Below are positions 34,858-41,794 of a stretch of 64,000 bases of DNA, piece by piece (positions within the stretch are counted from its first letter, which is position 1; each line of letters opens with the position of its first letter). The notes below the pieces were generated by a model that saw only the letters and a list, made by a program, of their open reading frames with translations, had not been told where the DNA came from and did not search any database. Source of the DNA: Natronorubrum texcoconense. GTDB lineage: Archaea > Halobacteriota > Halobacteria > Halobacteriales > Natrialbaceae. The position numbers and the translations under genes are program-made. The stretch lies in contig NZ_FNFE01000001.1 in the NCBI RefSeq assembly GCF_900100335.1, positions 372,001 through 436,000 of the forward strand, read 5' to 3'.

Positions 34858-34962
34858 CGCTGATCGTAGCGAAGACTCACGCGGTACCGACTGTTGTCAC
34901 TATCGGAGTTCGGTTCTCGTAGAATCCGCAAACGGCGGGACCGGCCGCCGACCGGCACGCAG

Positions 34963-35027
34963 GTGGTGTGTCAGTTGGTGTGTCGCGTACCGTCGGTCGT
35001 CTGCCGTAACTGCAGTGGTGTGTCAGT
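34963..35027. repeat. Direct repeat downstream of ftsZ2
   Basis: GTGGTGTGTCAGT occurs at 34963-34975 and 35015-35027, with a partial relative beginning at 34975. It lies in the gap between the ftsZ2 stop and the nucleotidyltransferase start. The copies are 52 bases apart. The meaning is unknown. Confidence 0.5.
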
Positions 35028-35035
35028 CGTGCCGA

Positions 35036-36211
35036 TTACCGGATGACGTCGACGCCGTTCTGTTTGTCGAGTTCTTCGCGACCGCCGTCGCTGTGAGCGT
35101 TGAACCCGTTGTCGACGTTCTTGCTCGCGTCGAAGTCGGTGTTTTTGACGCCTTCAATGCTCTGTCGCGATTTGTCGGCCTGCTTCTGCGTCGTCGGGCC
35201 GAGCACCTGGGCGCTCTGAACGCCGGTCATGATCGCCATGACGCGGACTTTGCCCTTGTAGTTCTCCTGGATCCGGGCGCCCCAGATCACGTTCGCCGAG
35301 GCCTCGAGGCGCTCGGTGATGTTGTCTGCGATTCCTTCGGCCTCTTTGAGGGTGAGGTCGGGACCGCCGGTGATGTGGACGAGGCCACCCGACGCGCCGC
35401 GGTAGTCGACGTCCAGCAGCGGGTGGTTCATCGCGTCCTTGACGACCTCGTCGGTCTTGTTCTTGTCCTGGGTCTCACCGACCAGCATGACGGCGACGCC
35501 ACCCTGGTTCATGATGGTGGACATGTCCGCGTAGTCCAGGTTGATCAACGAGGGTTGGGTGATCGTCTCCGAGATTCCCTTGACGGTCTCGGCGATGATC
35601 TGGTCCATCACCGAGAACGCCTTGCCGATCGGGAGGTTCGGGACGTAATCGAGCAGCCGGTTGTTGTCGAGGACGATGATCGAGTCGGCCTGGTCTCGTA
35701 GCTTCTCGAGACCCTCTTCGGCCTTGACCGTGCGGGCGCGCTCGACGTTGAACGGCGTCGAGACCATCCCGACGACGATCGCACCCTGCTCTTTGGCGAT
35801 TTCGGAGACGACGGGGGCGGCACCGGTACCGGTCCCGCCACCCATGCCTGCGGTCACGAACACGAGGTCTGCATCCCCGAGGACCTCTTTGACCGTGCCC
35901 TGGGCCATCTCGGTCGCGCGTTCGCCCATCGAGGGATCGCCGCCGGCGCCGAGCCCGTTCGTGAGCGACTTGCCGACGAGGATCTTCGTGTCGGCCTCGA
36001 TCATCTTGAGGTGCTGTTTGTCCGTGTTGATCGCGACGGTGTCAGCACCGTCGACGCCGATGTTGTACAGCCGGTTGATGGTGTTGTTACCGGCACCGCC
36101 ACAGCCGACGATGACGATCCGCGGATCGCCGAACTCGTCGTCGTCCATGTCTTCCATCTCCCGGGACTCCTGTTCGGCGTTTTCGAGGGCGTCTTGTACG
36201 ATATCCTGCAT
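35036..36211 (-). CDS. ftsZ2: Cell-division tubulin homologue FtsZ2
   Basis: A 391-residue GTPase with [11 protein letters not shown], the tubulin signature [12 protein letters not shown], and the T7 loop NLDYADM that completes the partner's active site. The N-terminus [15 protein letters not shown] and the genomic link to CdrS are those of FtsZ2, which in haloarchaea acts in ring constriction with FtsZ1. The C-terminal tail after about residue 345 is polar and unstructured. The start ATG 36211 is two bases past the cdrS stop, with AAGGTG inside the end of cdrS as ribosome site, so the pair is coupled. It is probably regulated from the GTAAGAC-rich region. Confidence 0.95.
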   Translation of the reverse strand: MQDIVQDALENAEQESREMEDMDDDEFGDPRIVIVGCGGAGNNTINRLYNIGVDGADTVAINTDKQHLKMIEADTKILVGKSLTNGLGAGGDPSMGERATEMAQGTVKEVLGDADLVFVTAGMGGGTGTGAAPVVSEIAKEQGAIVVGMVSTPFNVERARTVKAEEGLEKLRDQADSIIVLDNNRLLDYVPNLPIGKAFSVMDQIIAETVKGISETITQPSLINLDYADMSTIMNQGGVAVMLVGETQDKNKTDEVVKDAMNHPLLDVDYRGASGGLVHITGGPDLTLKEAEGIADNITERLEASANVIWGARIQENYKGKVRVMAIMTGVQSAQVLGPTTQKQADKSRQSIEGVKNTDFDASKNVDNGFNAHSDGGREELDKQNGVDVIR

Positions 36212-36213
36212 CG

Positions 36214-36393
36214 TTACACCTTAGCCCAGTTGCGTTTGCCGGTCTGTTCGCTCGGTGCGTCCTGTTGTTCGTTGATCATCTCTCGGACAGCCGACCGGAT
36301 CGCCTCGCTCCGGTTCGGGAACTCGCCCGAGTCGACCAGCTGCTCTACCTCATCGATCTGCTGTTTCGGAATTCGCAGTGTCACACGCTCCAT
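36214..36393 (-). CDS. cdrS: Ribbon-helix-helix regulator CdrS
   Basis: A 59-residue protein, easily missed for its size. It starts [20 protein letters not shown], then [20 protein letters not shown], and is a complete ribbon-helix-helix DNA-binding domain (strand TLRIP, helices 11-21 and 29-42), followed by a short polar tail. In Halobacterium and Haloferax, CdrS is encoded directly before ftsZ2 and controls it and other division genes. Here the stop TAA 36216-36214 is two bases from the ftsZ2 ATG. The start is ATG 36393. The GTAAGAC inverted repeat lies about 105-125 bases upstream, so autoregulation or control by CdrL is likely. Confidence 0.93.
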   Translation of the reverse strand: MERVTLRIPKQQIDEVEQLVDSGEFPNRSEAIRSAVREMINEQQDAPSEQTGKRNWAKV

Positions 36394-36411
36394 TGTTGTA
36401 TTCCCTTTGGG

Positions 36412-36583
36412 GTAAGACGGCGCGCGCCCCTGTCAGACGCGGCGTGTCTTACACGGATTCGCCCGACATCGGGCGTTTTTCGGCGTTCGCCGACCGTTGT
36501 AAGACGACCGTCTTACGCGAATAAGTGAAATACTGGCATAGACAATAAAGCTTTCGTCGGACACGACTTTCTGTGTCTTACAC
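36412..36583 (-). promoter_or_regulatory. Five GTAAGAC boxes in the cdrL-cdrS gap (predicted CdrS/CdrL operators)
   Basis: GTAAGAC or its complement occurs at 36412-36418, 36446-36452, 36499-36505, 36510-36516 and 36575-36581. The two central boxes form the 18-bp inverted repeat GTAAGACG-AC-CGTCTTAC (36499-36516). The boxes at 36444-36454 and 36573-36583 are the same 11-mer, GTGTCTTACAC, itself a near-palindrome. A TATA candidate for cdrS, CTTATTCG on the minus strand (36518-36525), abuts the central repeat, so a bound protein would sit between the TATA box and the start of transcription. Ribbon-helix-helix dimers typically bind such short symmetric sites. Confidence 0.7.
36460..36480 (+). 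terminator. Hairpin followed by T5 in the cdrS leader region
   Basis: CGCCCGA-CA-TCGGGCG then TTTTT on the plus strand looks like an intrinsic terminator. No plus-strand gene precedes it. On the minus strand it would be a hairpin in the cdrS 5' leader. It could stop antisense transcripts or be a leader structure. Confidence 0.4.
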
Positions 36584-36589
36584 CGGTCC

Positions 36590-37252
36590 TTAAGTATGAC
36601 TGTCACGGCCGAGAACGTCAGCGGCCGGCGTCCGACGTCCACAGCCCGGGCAGAAGGCCCAGTCCGACCGAATTTCGTCACCGCAGTCGCAGAACAGTCG
36701 TCGCGAGGTTTTCTCGCCGCAGTTCGGACAGTAAACGTGGTCGTCGTCGACGTGTTCCCCACACTGGTCACACTGACTGGCTGGCTCGTCCTCGAGCGAC
36801 TCCGGCTCGACGGCGTCCTCACGGGCGGGCCGTTCGGCTCCGTCGCTGTGACTGGCGTGGCCGTCTCCGCGTGCGTGCGTATCAGTCTGAACCCGCTGGT
36901 CGTCTCGAGCCGACCGCTCCGGAACCCGCCGGTCGTCCTCGAGTGAGACACTGATCGTGACGTCACCCGTACTTCGTCCGCGCGTACGGAACTCCTGCTG
37001 TCGACTCTCGTCGAGTCCGTACTCGTGGAGCCGATCGGCGAGCAGTTCGTCGACACGCGTTCGGATCAGGTCGTCGATGGCGCCGGTCGACTCCGGCTCG
37101 CTAATCGACGCGCGTTCCGCCCCTCGGTCGGCCCCCGTGGGGCCGTCGAGGTACGCTCGAAGCGCCTCACGCATCGCTTCGCTCTTCGATACGTCGAGGC
37201 GCTCGAGTTGCTCGACGAGGTCATCGTCGGCGCGGAACGTGATCTTGCTCAT
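36590..37252 (-). CDS. cdrL: Ribbon-helix-helix and zinc-ribbon regulator CdrL
   Basis: A 220-residue protein. The N-terminal ribbon-helix-helix domain (MSKITFRADDDLVEQLERLD, then SKSEAMREALRAYL) is followed by a charged, probably disordered middle. The C-terminus carries zinc-ribbon halves CDQCG, CPNCG, FCDCG and CPGCG (residues about 160-208). Architecture and position upstream of cdrS-ftsZ2 match the long cell-division regulator of haloarchaea. The start is ATG 37252, 129 bases from tRNA-Tyr. It probably binds the GTAAGAC sites just after its own stop codon and so controls cdrS-ftsZ2. Zinc could be structural or sensory. Confidence 0.88.
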   Translation of the reverse strand: MSKITFRADDDLVEQLERLDVSKSEAMREALRAYLDGPTGADRGAERASISEPESTGAIDDLIRTRVDELLADRLHEYGLDESRQQEFRTRGRSTGDVTISVSLEDDRRVPERSARDDQRVQTDTHARGDGHASHSDGAERPAREDAVEPESLEDEPASQCDQCGEHVDDDHVYCPNCGEKTSRRLFCDCGDEIRSDWAFCPGCGRRTPAADVLGRDSHT

Positions 37253-37347
37253 GTCCGAGATACACCTGTTATTGTGACTCTAGCTATATCAATCATTCTA
37301 CCGTATGCCACACGTCACACGCCTCCCGTCACCGAGAATAACAACCC

Positions 37348-37356
37348 TTATGTTAT
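37348..37356 (+). promoter_or_regulatory. TATA box of tRNA-Tyr
   Basis: TTATGTTAT lies 26-34 bases before the first base of the tRNA at 37382, typical of archaeal stable-RNA promoters, within a locally AT-rich stretch. Confidence 0.6.
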
Positions 37357-37381
37357 CCAGAGCGGCTACGTTGAAATGCAA

Positions 37382-37455
37382 CCGCCCTTAGCTCAGACTG
37401 GTAGAGCAGTCGACTGTAGATCGACTTGCCCCCCGTTCAAATCGGGGAGGGCGGA
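37382..37455 (+). tRNA. tRNA-Tyr (anticodon GTA), no intron
   Basis: A 74-base cloverleaf. The acceptor arm CCGCCCT pairs with AGGGCGG (37448-37454), with discriminator A at 37455. The D stem is GCTC/GAGC. The anticodon stem GTCGA/TCGAC encloses loop CTGTAGA with anticodon GTA. The T stem CCCCG/CGGGG encloses TTCAAAT. The C1-G72 first pair is the archaeal tyrosine identity element. No CCA is encoded and no intron is present. It stands alone between cdrL (divergent) and a gene-poor region. Confidence 0.95.
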
Positions 37456-37792
37456 CTTTTACTGCGAACAACGTGAGCAGTCAAACGTCCAACCGAGCCG
37501 ATTCGAACACGTCGGTCACAGCCCGTGCGCGCAGCGAAGCGAGCACACCGGACCGTCTGACAGCTGTTCAAATCGGGGAGAACCAAATTCTCCGAAAATC
37601 TGCCCTATGTGATCCGTGCTTGCAAGTCGCCGCCCCGAAACGGCGCGTAGCGCTGCACCGTTGGAATGACTTCCGACTGTTCGAACGGGCGAGAAACAGC
37701 GTTCGAACAGCCGTTAGAGCGACTGATCCTCGAGCCACATCGCTGTGAGACACTCGTCTTACAGACCGCGCTGCCGGCTCATCGACACCGGA
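37456..37792. other. Gene-free region after tRNA-Tyr with att-like and inverted repeats
   Basis: No convincing protein. It contains a 15-base copy of the tRNA T-arm (37566-37580) and a perfect 10-bp inverted repeat, CTGTTCGAAC...GTTCGAACAG (37677-37686/37701-37710). The base composition is slightly lower in G+C than the flanks. It could be the scar of an integrated element or an unannotated RNA. Confidence 0.55.
37566..37580 (+). repeat. 15-bp copy of the tRNA-Tyr T-arm (att-like)
   Basis: GTTCAAATCGGGGAG at 37566-37580 is identical to tRNA bases 37435-37449, 131 bases downstream in the same direction. tRNA 3' ends are common attachment sites for archaeal integrative elements, so this may be a residual att site. 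Chance or local duplication remains possible. Confidence 0.45.
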
Positions 37793-37993
37793 TCACTCGT
37801 CGGTCACGTCGCCCTCGAGGTCGATATCCGAGACCGATTCGTCGACGGGTGTAAACTCCAGGCTCCCGCACTGACAGCCGTCACGTCTGCCGATGGGGCG
37901 GTAATCGTCCTCGCTGATCTCGAGAGCGGCATAGAGGGCACCGCATTCTTCACACATAGCGATACTCCGTCGGTTCTCGTCGCCGTCGGCCAT
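37793..37993 (-). CDS. Small zinc-ribbon-like protein
   Basis: A 66-residue protein from ATG 37993, MADGDENRRSIAMCEECGAL, then GCQCGSLEF and an acidic tail ending DVTDE. The CEEC and CQC pairs would hold one zinc. Similar tiny zinc fingers abound in haloarchaea and mostly lack known roles. A second ATG (MCEECG) is a possible later start. Confidence 0.7.
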   Translation of the reverse strand: MADGDENRRSIAMCEECGALYAALEISEDDYRPIGRRDGCQCGSLEFTPVDESVSDIDLEGDVTDE

Positions 37994-38162
37994 AGCGTGG
38001 TGCCGAGTATCGAGAGCCCACTCAAGAGTGTAATCGGAGGACACAAGCGACAACACCGCCGTTACGACTGTCGTGACAACAGCCGTACGGGCCTCGCGTG
38101 GGTGTTCGAACACAGGCGATCGCTGGCCGGTCGCTTTTTTGTCGGCCGGAGATACCACGGGT

Positions 38163-38549
38163 ATGAGCAACGAGGGTCCGAGCCGCGACCGCGCACAGGA
38201 TCGCGCTGAGCAGCGCAAGTCCGAGCGGGCCGACGAGACCGAGTCGATCCTCGACGACGTCGAGCGCCATCTCGGCGACCTCGAGTATCCGACTACGAGC
38301 GAGGAGATCGCCGCGGAGTACGGAAACGAGCCGATCGACATGCCCAACGAGACGGAGTCGCTGGGGAGCGTTTTCGATCGGCTGGCGGGCGAGCAGTACG
38401 ACACTCCCGAAGAAGTCCGCGAGGCGGTCTACGGCGAGATTACCGGCCAGGCGGGGAGTCCGAACGAGGCCAACACCGAGCGAGATCTCACCGGGCTGGA
38501 CGCAGAGAGCCAGGGATCGATCAGCGAGAGCGGCGGCGACTCGCTCTGA
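38163..38549 (+). CDS. Conserved haloarchaeal acidic protein
   Basis: A 128-residue soluble protein. A charged N-terminal third (MSNEGPSRDRAQDRAEQRKS) is followed by a small domain HLGDLEYPTTSEEIAAEYG, then PNETESLGSVFDRL and EEVREAVYGEITGQAG. This core recurs in a family of haloarchaeal proteins of unknown role that I recall as a DUF2795/DUF5789-like group, without certainty. TATA candidate CTTTTTT lies about 27 bases before ATG 38163. Followed by the palindromic element at 38560. Confidence 0.75.
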   Translation: MSNEGPSRDRAQDRAEQRKSERADETESILDDVERHLGDLEYPTTSEEIAAEYGNEPIDMPNETESLGSVFDRLAGEQYDTPEEVREAVYGEITGQAGSPNEANTERDLTGLDAESQGSISESGGDSL

Positions 38550-38559
38550 CCGGGTGAGC

Positions 38560-38642
38560 TATAGTAGCACTGCAAGTCAGTGCACACCTGATCGCCAGAT
38601 GGTTCGGCGATCAGTATGTAAATCGTTGCAGTTGTTACTATA
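38560..38642. repeat. 83-bp palindromic element (MITE-like)
   Basis: The outer arms TATAGTA...CTGCAA and TTGCAG...TACTATA pair imperfectly (7 + 6 bases around a small mismatch). Inside is a perfect 9-bp hairpin, CTGATCGCC (38588-38596) with GGCGATCAG (38606-38614). It has no coding capacity and lies between two plus-strand genes. The nested symmetry with AT-rich ends suggests a non-autonomous transposable element. A complex terminator is the alternative. Confidence 0.6.
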
Positions 38643-38691
38643 CAGGGGCTCGAGCGACGCTACGCCCGCCCCCGATCGTGATAGCAGAACC

Positions 38692-38699
38692 GATTTACG
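38692..38699 (+). promoter_or_regulatory. TATA box of the aIF2-beta gene
   Basis: GATTTACG lies 23-30 bases before ATG 38722, showing a leaderless message and fixing the start against the longer open frame from 38554. Confidence 0.6.
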
Positions 38700-38721
38700 T
38701 CAGCGTCGTCTGTTCTCGAGT

Positions 38722-39333
38722 ATGGATTACGAAGCGAGTCTCGACCGAGCAATGGACGATGTTCCGGACATCGGCGGCGACGAGGAACGACTGCAGATTC
38801 CGGACGCCCAGACCCAGAAGGACGGTGCATTTACGCGGTTTACGAACCTCGGCGACATTGCCGACGTCCTCTCCCGCGAAGCCGAGCATCTTCACCGATT
38901 TATCCAGCGAGAGATGGGGACCAGCGGCAAGTTCGAGGAGGGCCGCGGCCGGTACAACGGGACGTTCTCCGAGCAGGACTTCAACGTCGCCGTCGAGGCC
39001 TACGTCGACGAGTACGTGCTCTGTTCGGAGTGTGGTCTGCCGGACACCCGTCTCGTCCGCGAGGACCGCACGCCGATGTTGCGCTGTGACGCCTGCGGTG
39101 CGTTCCGTCCCGTCACCAAGCGCTCGACGAGCAGCCAGCAACAGCAGCAGGCCGACGCCGTCGAGGAGGGGAAGACCTACACCGTCGAGATCACCGGCAC
39201 CGGCCGCAAGGGCGACGGTGTCGCCGAGAAAGGCAAGTACACCATCTTCGTCCCCGGCGCCGAAGAGGGCGATGTCGTCGAAATCTACATCAAGAACATC
39301 TCCGGCAACCTCGCGTTCTCCCGACTGGCCTGA
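38722..39333 (+). CDS. eif2b: Translation initiation factor aIF2 beta with TRAM domain
   Basis: A 203-residue subunit of the aIF2 GTPase that delivers Met-tRNAi to the ribosome. After an N-terminal helix, the core reads FTNLGDIADVLSREAEHLHRF and the C4 zinc ribbon has CSECG (about residue 100) and CDACG (about 120). Uncommonly, a TRAM RNA-binding domain follows (YTVEITGTGRKGDGVAEKGK ... NLAFSRLA), joined by a Gln-rich linker; haloarchaeal homologues share this fusion. The start is ATG 38722, with its TATA box at 38692. Confidence 0.93.
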   Translation: MDYEASLDRAMDDVPDIGGDEERLQIPDAQTQKDGAFTRFTNLGDIADVLSREAEHLHRFIQREMGTSGKFEEGRGRYNGTFSEQDFNVAVEAYVDEYVLCSECGLPDTRLVREDRTPMLRCDACGAFRPVTKRSTSSQQQQQADAVEEGKTYTVEITGTGRKGDGVAEKGKYTIFVPGAEEGDVVEIYIKNISGNLAFSRLA

Positions 39334-39360
39334 TCGGTCGGACGAGTTGGTTTCGATCGG

Positions 39361-39858
39361 TTACTGTCGACGGATTTCTTGGGGTCCGCTCGTCTCCCGA
39401 GCGGTGGCTTTCGTTTCGGGAAGCTGCACGACTTTCTCGTGGCCGATTCGGTATCGCTCGATCACGTTTCGGTCCTCGAGATCAGAGAGAAGCCGGCTGA
39501 TCGTCGAGGACGACCACCCGTACTCGTCGGTGAACCGGCACTGTTTGACTCGGCCGCCGTGTTCGGTTACCACGGCGCGGACGTACGCCGCGGGCGAGAG
39601 ACCGTACTCGAGGATTTCACCGCGACTCGTGGGTCCCGTTTCGGGATCGGTGACCCCACCTGACGTCGGTCGTTCCGTTGTTCGGTGACGAGTGTCGGGT
39701 GTGGATCGGTCGTCATCGGTCCGTTCGGTTCGACCTCCCGCCTCGACTGTGAGGTCTAACGATCCGATCATCGCGAGACTCCGCCGAACGAGACGACGGA
39801 GCCTGTCGACCAGGGTGGAGGGTGGTCGTCGGTGGTCCATGTACCCGAACGAGACCAT
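39361..39858 (-). CDS. Winged-helix (MarR-like) transcription regulator
   Basis: A 165-residue protein. The N-terminal 75 residues are polar linker. The C-terminal half is a wHTH: SPAAYVRAVVTEHGGRVKQC, then EYGWSSSTISRLLSDLEDRN (recognition helix) and VIERYRIGHEKVVQLPE (wing). The start is ATG 39858 or the ATG at 39840 (MDHRRPP). Divergent from the HAD/cobamide operon (102-base gap), so regulation of that operon is possible but unproven. Confidence 0.75.
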   Translation of the reverse strand: MVSFGYMDHRRPPSTLVDRLRRLVRRSLAMIGSLDLTVEAGGRTERTDDDRSTPDTRHRTTERPTSGGVTDPETGPTSRGEILEYGLSPAAYVRAVVTEHGGRVKQCRFTDEYGWSSSTISRLLSDLEDRNVIERYRIGHEKVVQLPETKATARETSGPQEIRRQ

Positions 39859-39927
39859 TGGAGTTTGAAAGAGCTATTCACAGAATCGTCCAATAGTCGA
39901 TGGAAACGCGGCGCGCGGTGGACCGCG

Positions 39928-39935
39928 AAATTAAA
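39928..39935 (+). promoter_or_regulatory. TATA box before the HAD/cobamide operon
   Basis: AAATTAAA lies 26-33 bases before GTG 39961, marking the probable promoter of the HAD gene and perhaps of the whole cobamide operon. Confidence 0.55.
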
Positions 39936-39960
39936 GATAGTTTGTGCTAGTCACACGTAC

Positions 39961-40599
39961 GTGGAAGTATCGTTCGACCTCTTCGGGACGCTCGTGACCG
40001 CCGACAGACCGTCCGATCCAGCCGCAGCCGTCGCGACTGAACTCGAGAAGCGAGACGTCGACGTACCGGACGACTGGGCCGACGCCTACGCCGAGCCACA
40101 CGTCGACGCGCCCGAGGGTGCGGAGGTGCCGTTACCCGCTCACGTCTCGCACGCGCTCGCGAGCCGAGGGGTCAGCTACGAGCACAACGCGGTCCGACGG
40201 GCGGTCGTCGCCGCATTCGATCCCGACGTCGAGACCAGAGACGGCGCCAGAGCGGCCGTCGACGCCGCCAGCGAGCGGGGTCCCGTCGCGATCTGCTCGA
40301 ACTGCAGCGTTCCGGAACTGGTCGGTCGAACGCTCGTCCGATCCGCGTTCGACCGCGACGAGTTCGACGCCATCGTGACGAGCGTCGGCTGTGGCTGGCG
40401 CAAACCCGCCCCCGAGATCTTCGAGCTCACCGCTGCCCAGCTCGAGGTCGACTCGGACCGACTCGTCCACGTCGGCGACGACTCTCGGACCGACGGCGGT
40501 GTCGAGGCAGTCGGCGGGACGGCACTGTTACTCGAGGAACACCCGCTCGAGACGATCCCGTCCCGGCTGGCGACGCTCGCGGAGTCGGAGAAGTCATGA
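39961..40599 (+). CDS. HAD-family hydrolase heading the cobamide operon
   Basis: A 212-residue HAD phosphatase from leaderless GTG 39961 (VEVSFDLFGTLVTADRPSD). Motif I is FDLFGTL (nucleophile Asp), motif II ICSNCS, motif III the Lys of GWRKPAPEIF, and motif IV HVGDDSRTD. Motif I has Phe where phosphatases usually have the second Asp, as in the dehalogenase-like subgroup. It lies 67 bases before cbiB on the same strand. The operon lacks a recognisable CobC/CobZ phosphatase, so removal of phosphate from alpha-ribazole-P or cobalamin-P is a reasonable, untested job. Confidence 0.82.
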   Translation: MEVSFDLFGTLVTADRPSDPAAAVATELEKRDVDVPDDWADAYAEPHVDAPEGAEVPLPAHVSHALASRGVSYEHNAVRRAVVAAFDPDVETRDGARAAVDAASERGPVAICSNCSVPELVGRTLVRSAFDRDEFDAIVTSVGCGWRKPAPEIFELTAAQLEVDSDRLVHVGDDSRTDGGVEAVGGTALLLEEHPLETIPSRLATLAESEKS

Positions 40600-40666
40600 C
40601 CGCGCGACGGGATGGTGGGGGTCTGAGCGGAGCGCGCCACCTCGCTGAGCCCCGGGAGGGACGATC

Positions 40667-41794
40667 GTGATACTAACGACGATCGCACTGTTCGGACTGG
40701 CGTTCAGCTTGGATCTGCTGATCGGTGAGCCTCCGAACGCGCTCCATCCGGTGGCCTGGTTCGGCCGTCTGGTCGGCGCGCTCGATAGGGAGTGGGCCGA
40801 TACTGACGGTGGCCAGCGACTGGCCGGTGTCGGGATCGCCCTGTTTGCACCGCTGATTCCGGCCGTCGTCGCGGGTGGATTCGTCGTGCTAGCGAGTGTA
40901 GCGTCTCCGCTCGCGGGTGCGATCGTCGCCGGCCTCGTGCTCTTTCTGAGCACGAGCCTGCGCTCGCTGCTCGAGTTGACACAGACGGTCGTGGTAGCAA
41001 CCGACGTCGGCGACGAGTTCCGTACCGACGGGAGCGACGCATCCGGCATCGATGAAACGACTGCCGGTGCCGGCGGAACGACTGACGATACCGACGACGG
41101 CCTCGAAACGGCCCGCGATCGGGTCCGGGGCCTCGTCGGTCGTGATACCTCGACGCTCTCGCCCGCCGAAATCCGCAGTGCAGCCGTCGAGAGCGCCGGC
41201 GAGAACCTCGCAGACGGACTGGTCGCGACGTTGCTTCCGTTCGCCCTGCTCGCCCCGATTTCGCTGCCGGCGGCCGCGGCGGCCGCGGCGTGGGTCAAGG
41301 GCGTCAACACACTGGACTCGATGCTCGGCTATCCCTCGAAACCCCACGGCACCGCCAGCGCCCGACTCGACGATCTCGTAATGTGGCTTCCCGCCCGAAT
41401 CGCCGCGATCGCGATCGCCGTTGCCGGAGCCGACCCGTTCGCAGTGCTTCGCGCACGCGAGTGGGCGCGTAATCCACCGTCGCCCAACTCGGGGTGGCCC
41501 ATGGCGACGCTCGCCTGCGTGCTCTCGGTTCGACTCACCAAACCGGGCGTCTACGATCTGAACACCGCCGCCGATCTGCCGACCGTCGCCGACGGCGACC
41601 GAGCCGTCTCCGTGGTCGGGCTGGCCGCCGTCGTGTCGGTGCTCGTCGCTATCGCTCTCGCCGCGGGGGTAGCGATCACCGTGACGTCGCTCGAGGGAAC
41701 GCAGGTAGGTGCGACGGCTCCTACCGCGGTTCTCGAGACCGGGTCTAACGTCGTTTTCGAGGCGTTTACGTGGCCTGGGGAGGCGAGTCGATGA
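40667..41794 (+). CDS. cbiB: Adenosylcobinamide-phosphate synthase CbiB
   Basis: A 375-residue membrane enzyme that attaches aminopropanol-phosphate to adenosylcobyric acid. Family marks are LDLLIGEPPNALHPVAWFG at the N-terminus, SAAVESAGENLADGLVA, WVKGVNTLDSMLGYPSK and ARLDDLVMWLPAR. About five hydrophobic segments. A charged insertion near residues 120-150 is typical of halophilic loops. The start is GTG 40667 with GGGAGGG about seven bases upstream. The stop overlaps cobS (ATGA). Works with CobD, which supplies the aminopropanol phosphate. Confidence 0.93.
   Translation: MILTTIALFGLAFSLDLLIGEPPNALHPVAWFGRLVGALDREWADTDGGQRLAGVGIALFAPLIPAVVAGGFVVLASVASPLAGAIVAGLVLFLSTSLRSLLELTQTVVVATDVGDEFRTDGSDASGIDETTAGAGGTTDDTDDGLETARDRVRGLVGRDTSTLSPAEIRSAAVESAGENLADGLVATLLPFALLAPISLPAAAAAAAWVKGVNTLDSMLGYPSKPHGTASARLDDLVMWLPARIAAIAIAVAGADPFAVLRAREWARNPPSPNSGWPMATLACVLSVRLTKPGVYDLNTAADLPTVADGDRAVSVVGLAAVVSVLVAIALAAGVAITVTSLEGTQVGATAPTAVLETGSNVVFEAFTWPGEASR

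Noticed and set aside
37473-37748. 91-residue open frame after tRNA-Tyr
   Set aside because: Composition and codon use do not resemble haloarchaeal proteins, and it runs through the inverted repeat and T-arm copy.
39961-40667. Cobalamin riboswitch before the cobamide operon
   Set aside because: No B12-box or riboswitch fold is visible. The messages appear leaderless, and cobalamin riboswitches are not expected in haloarchaea.
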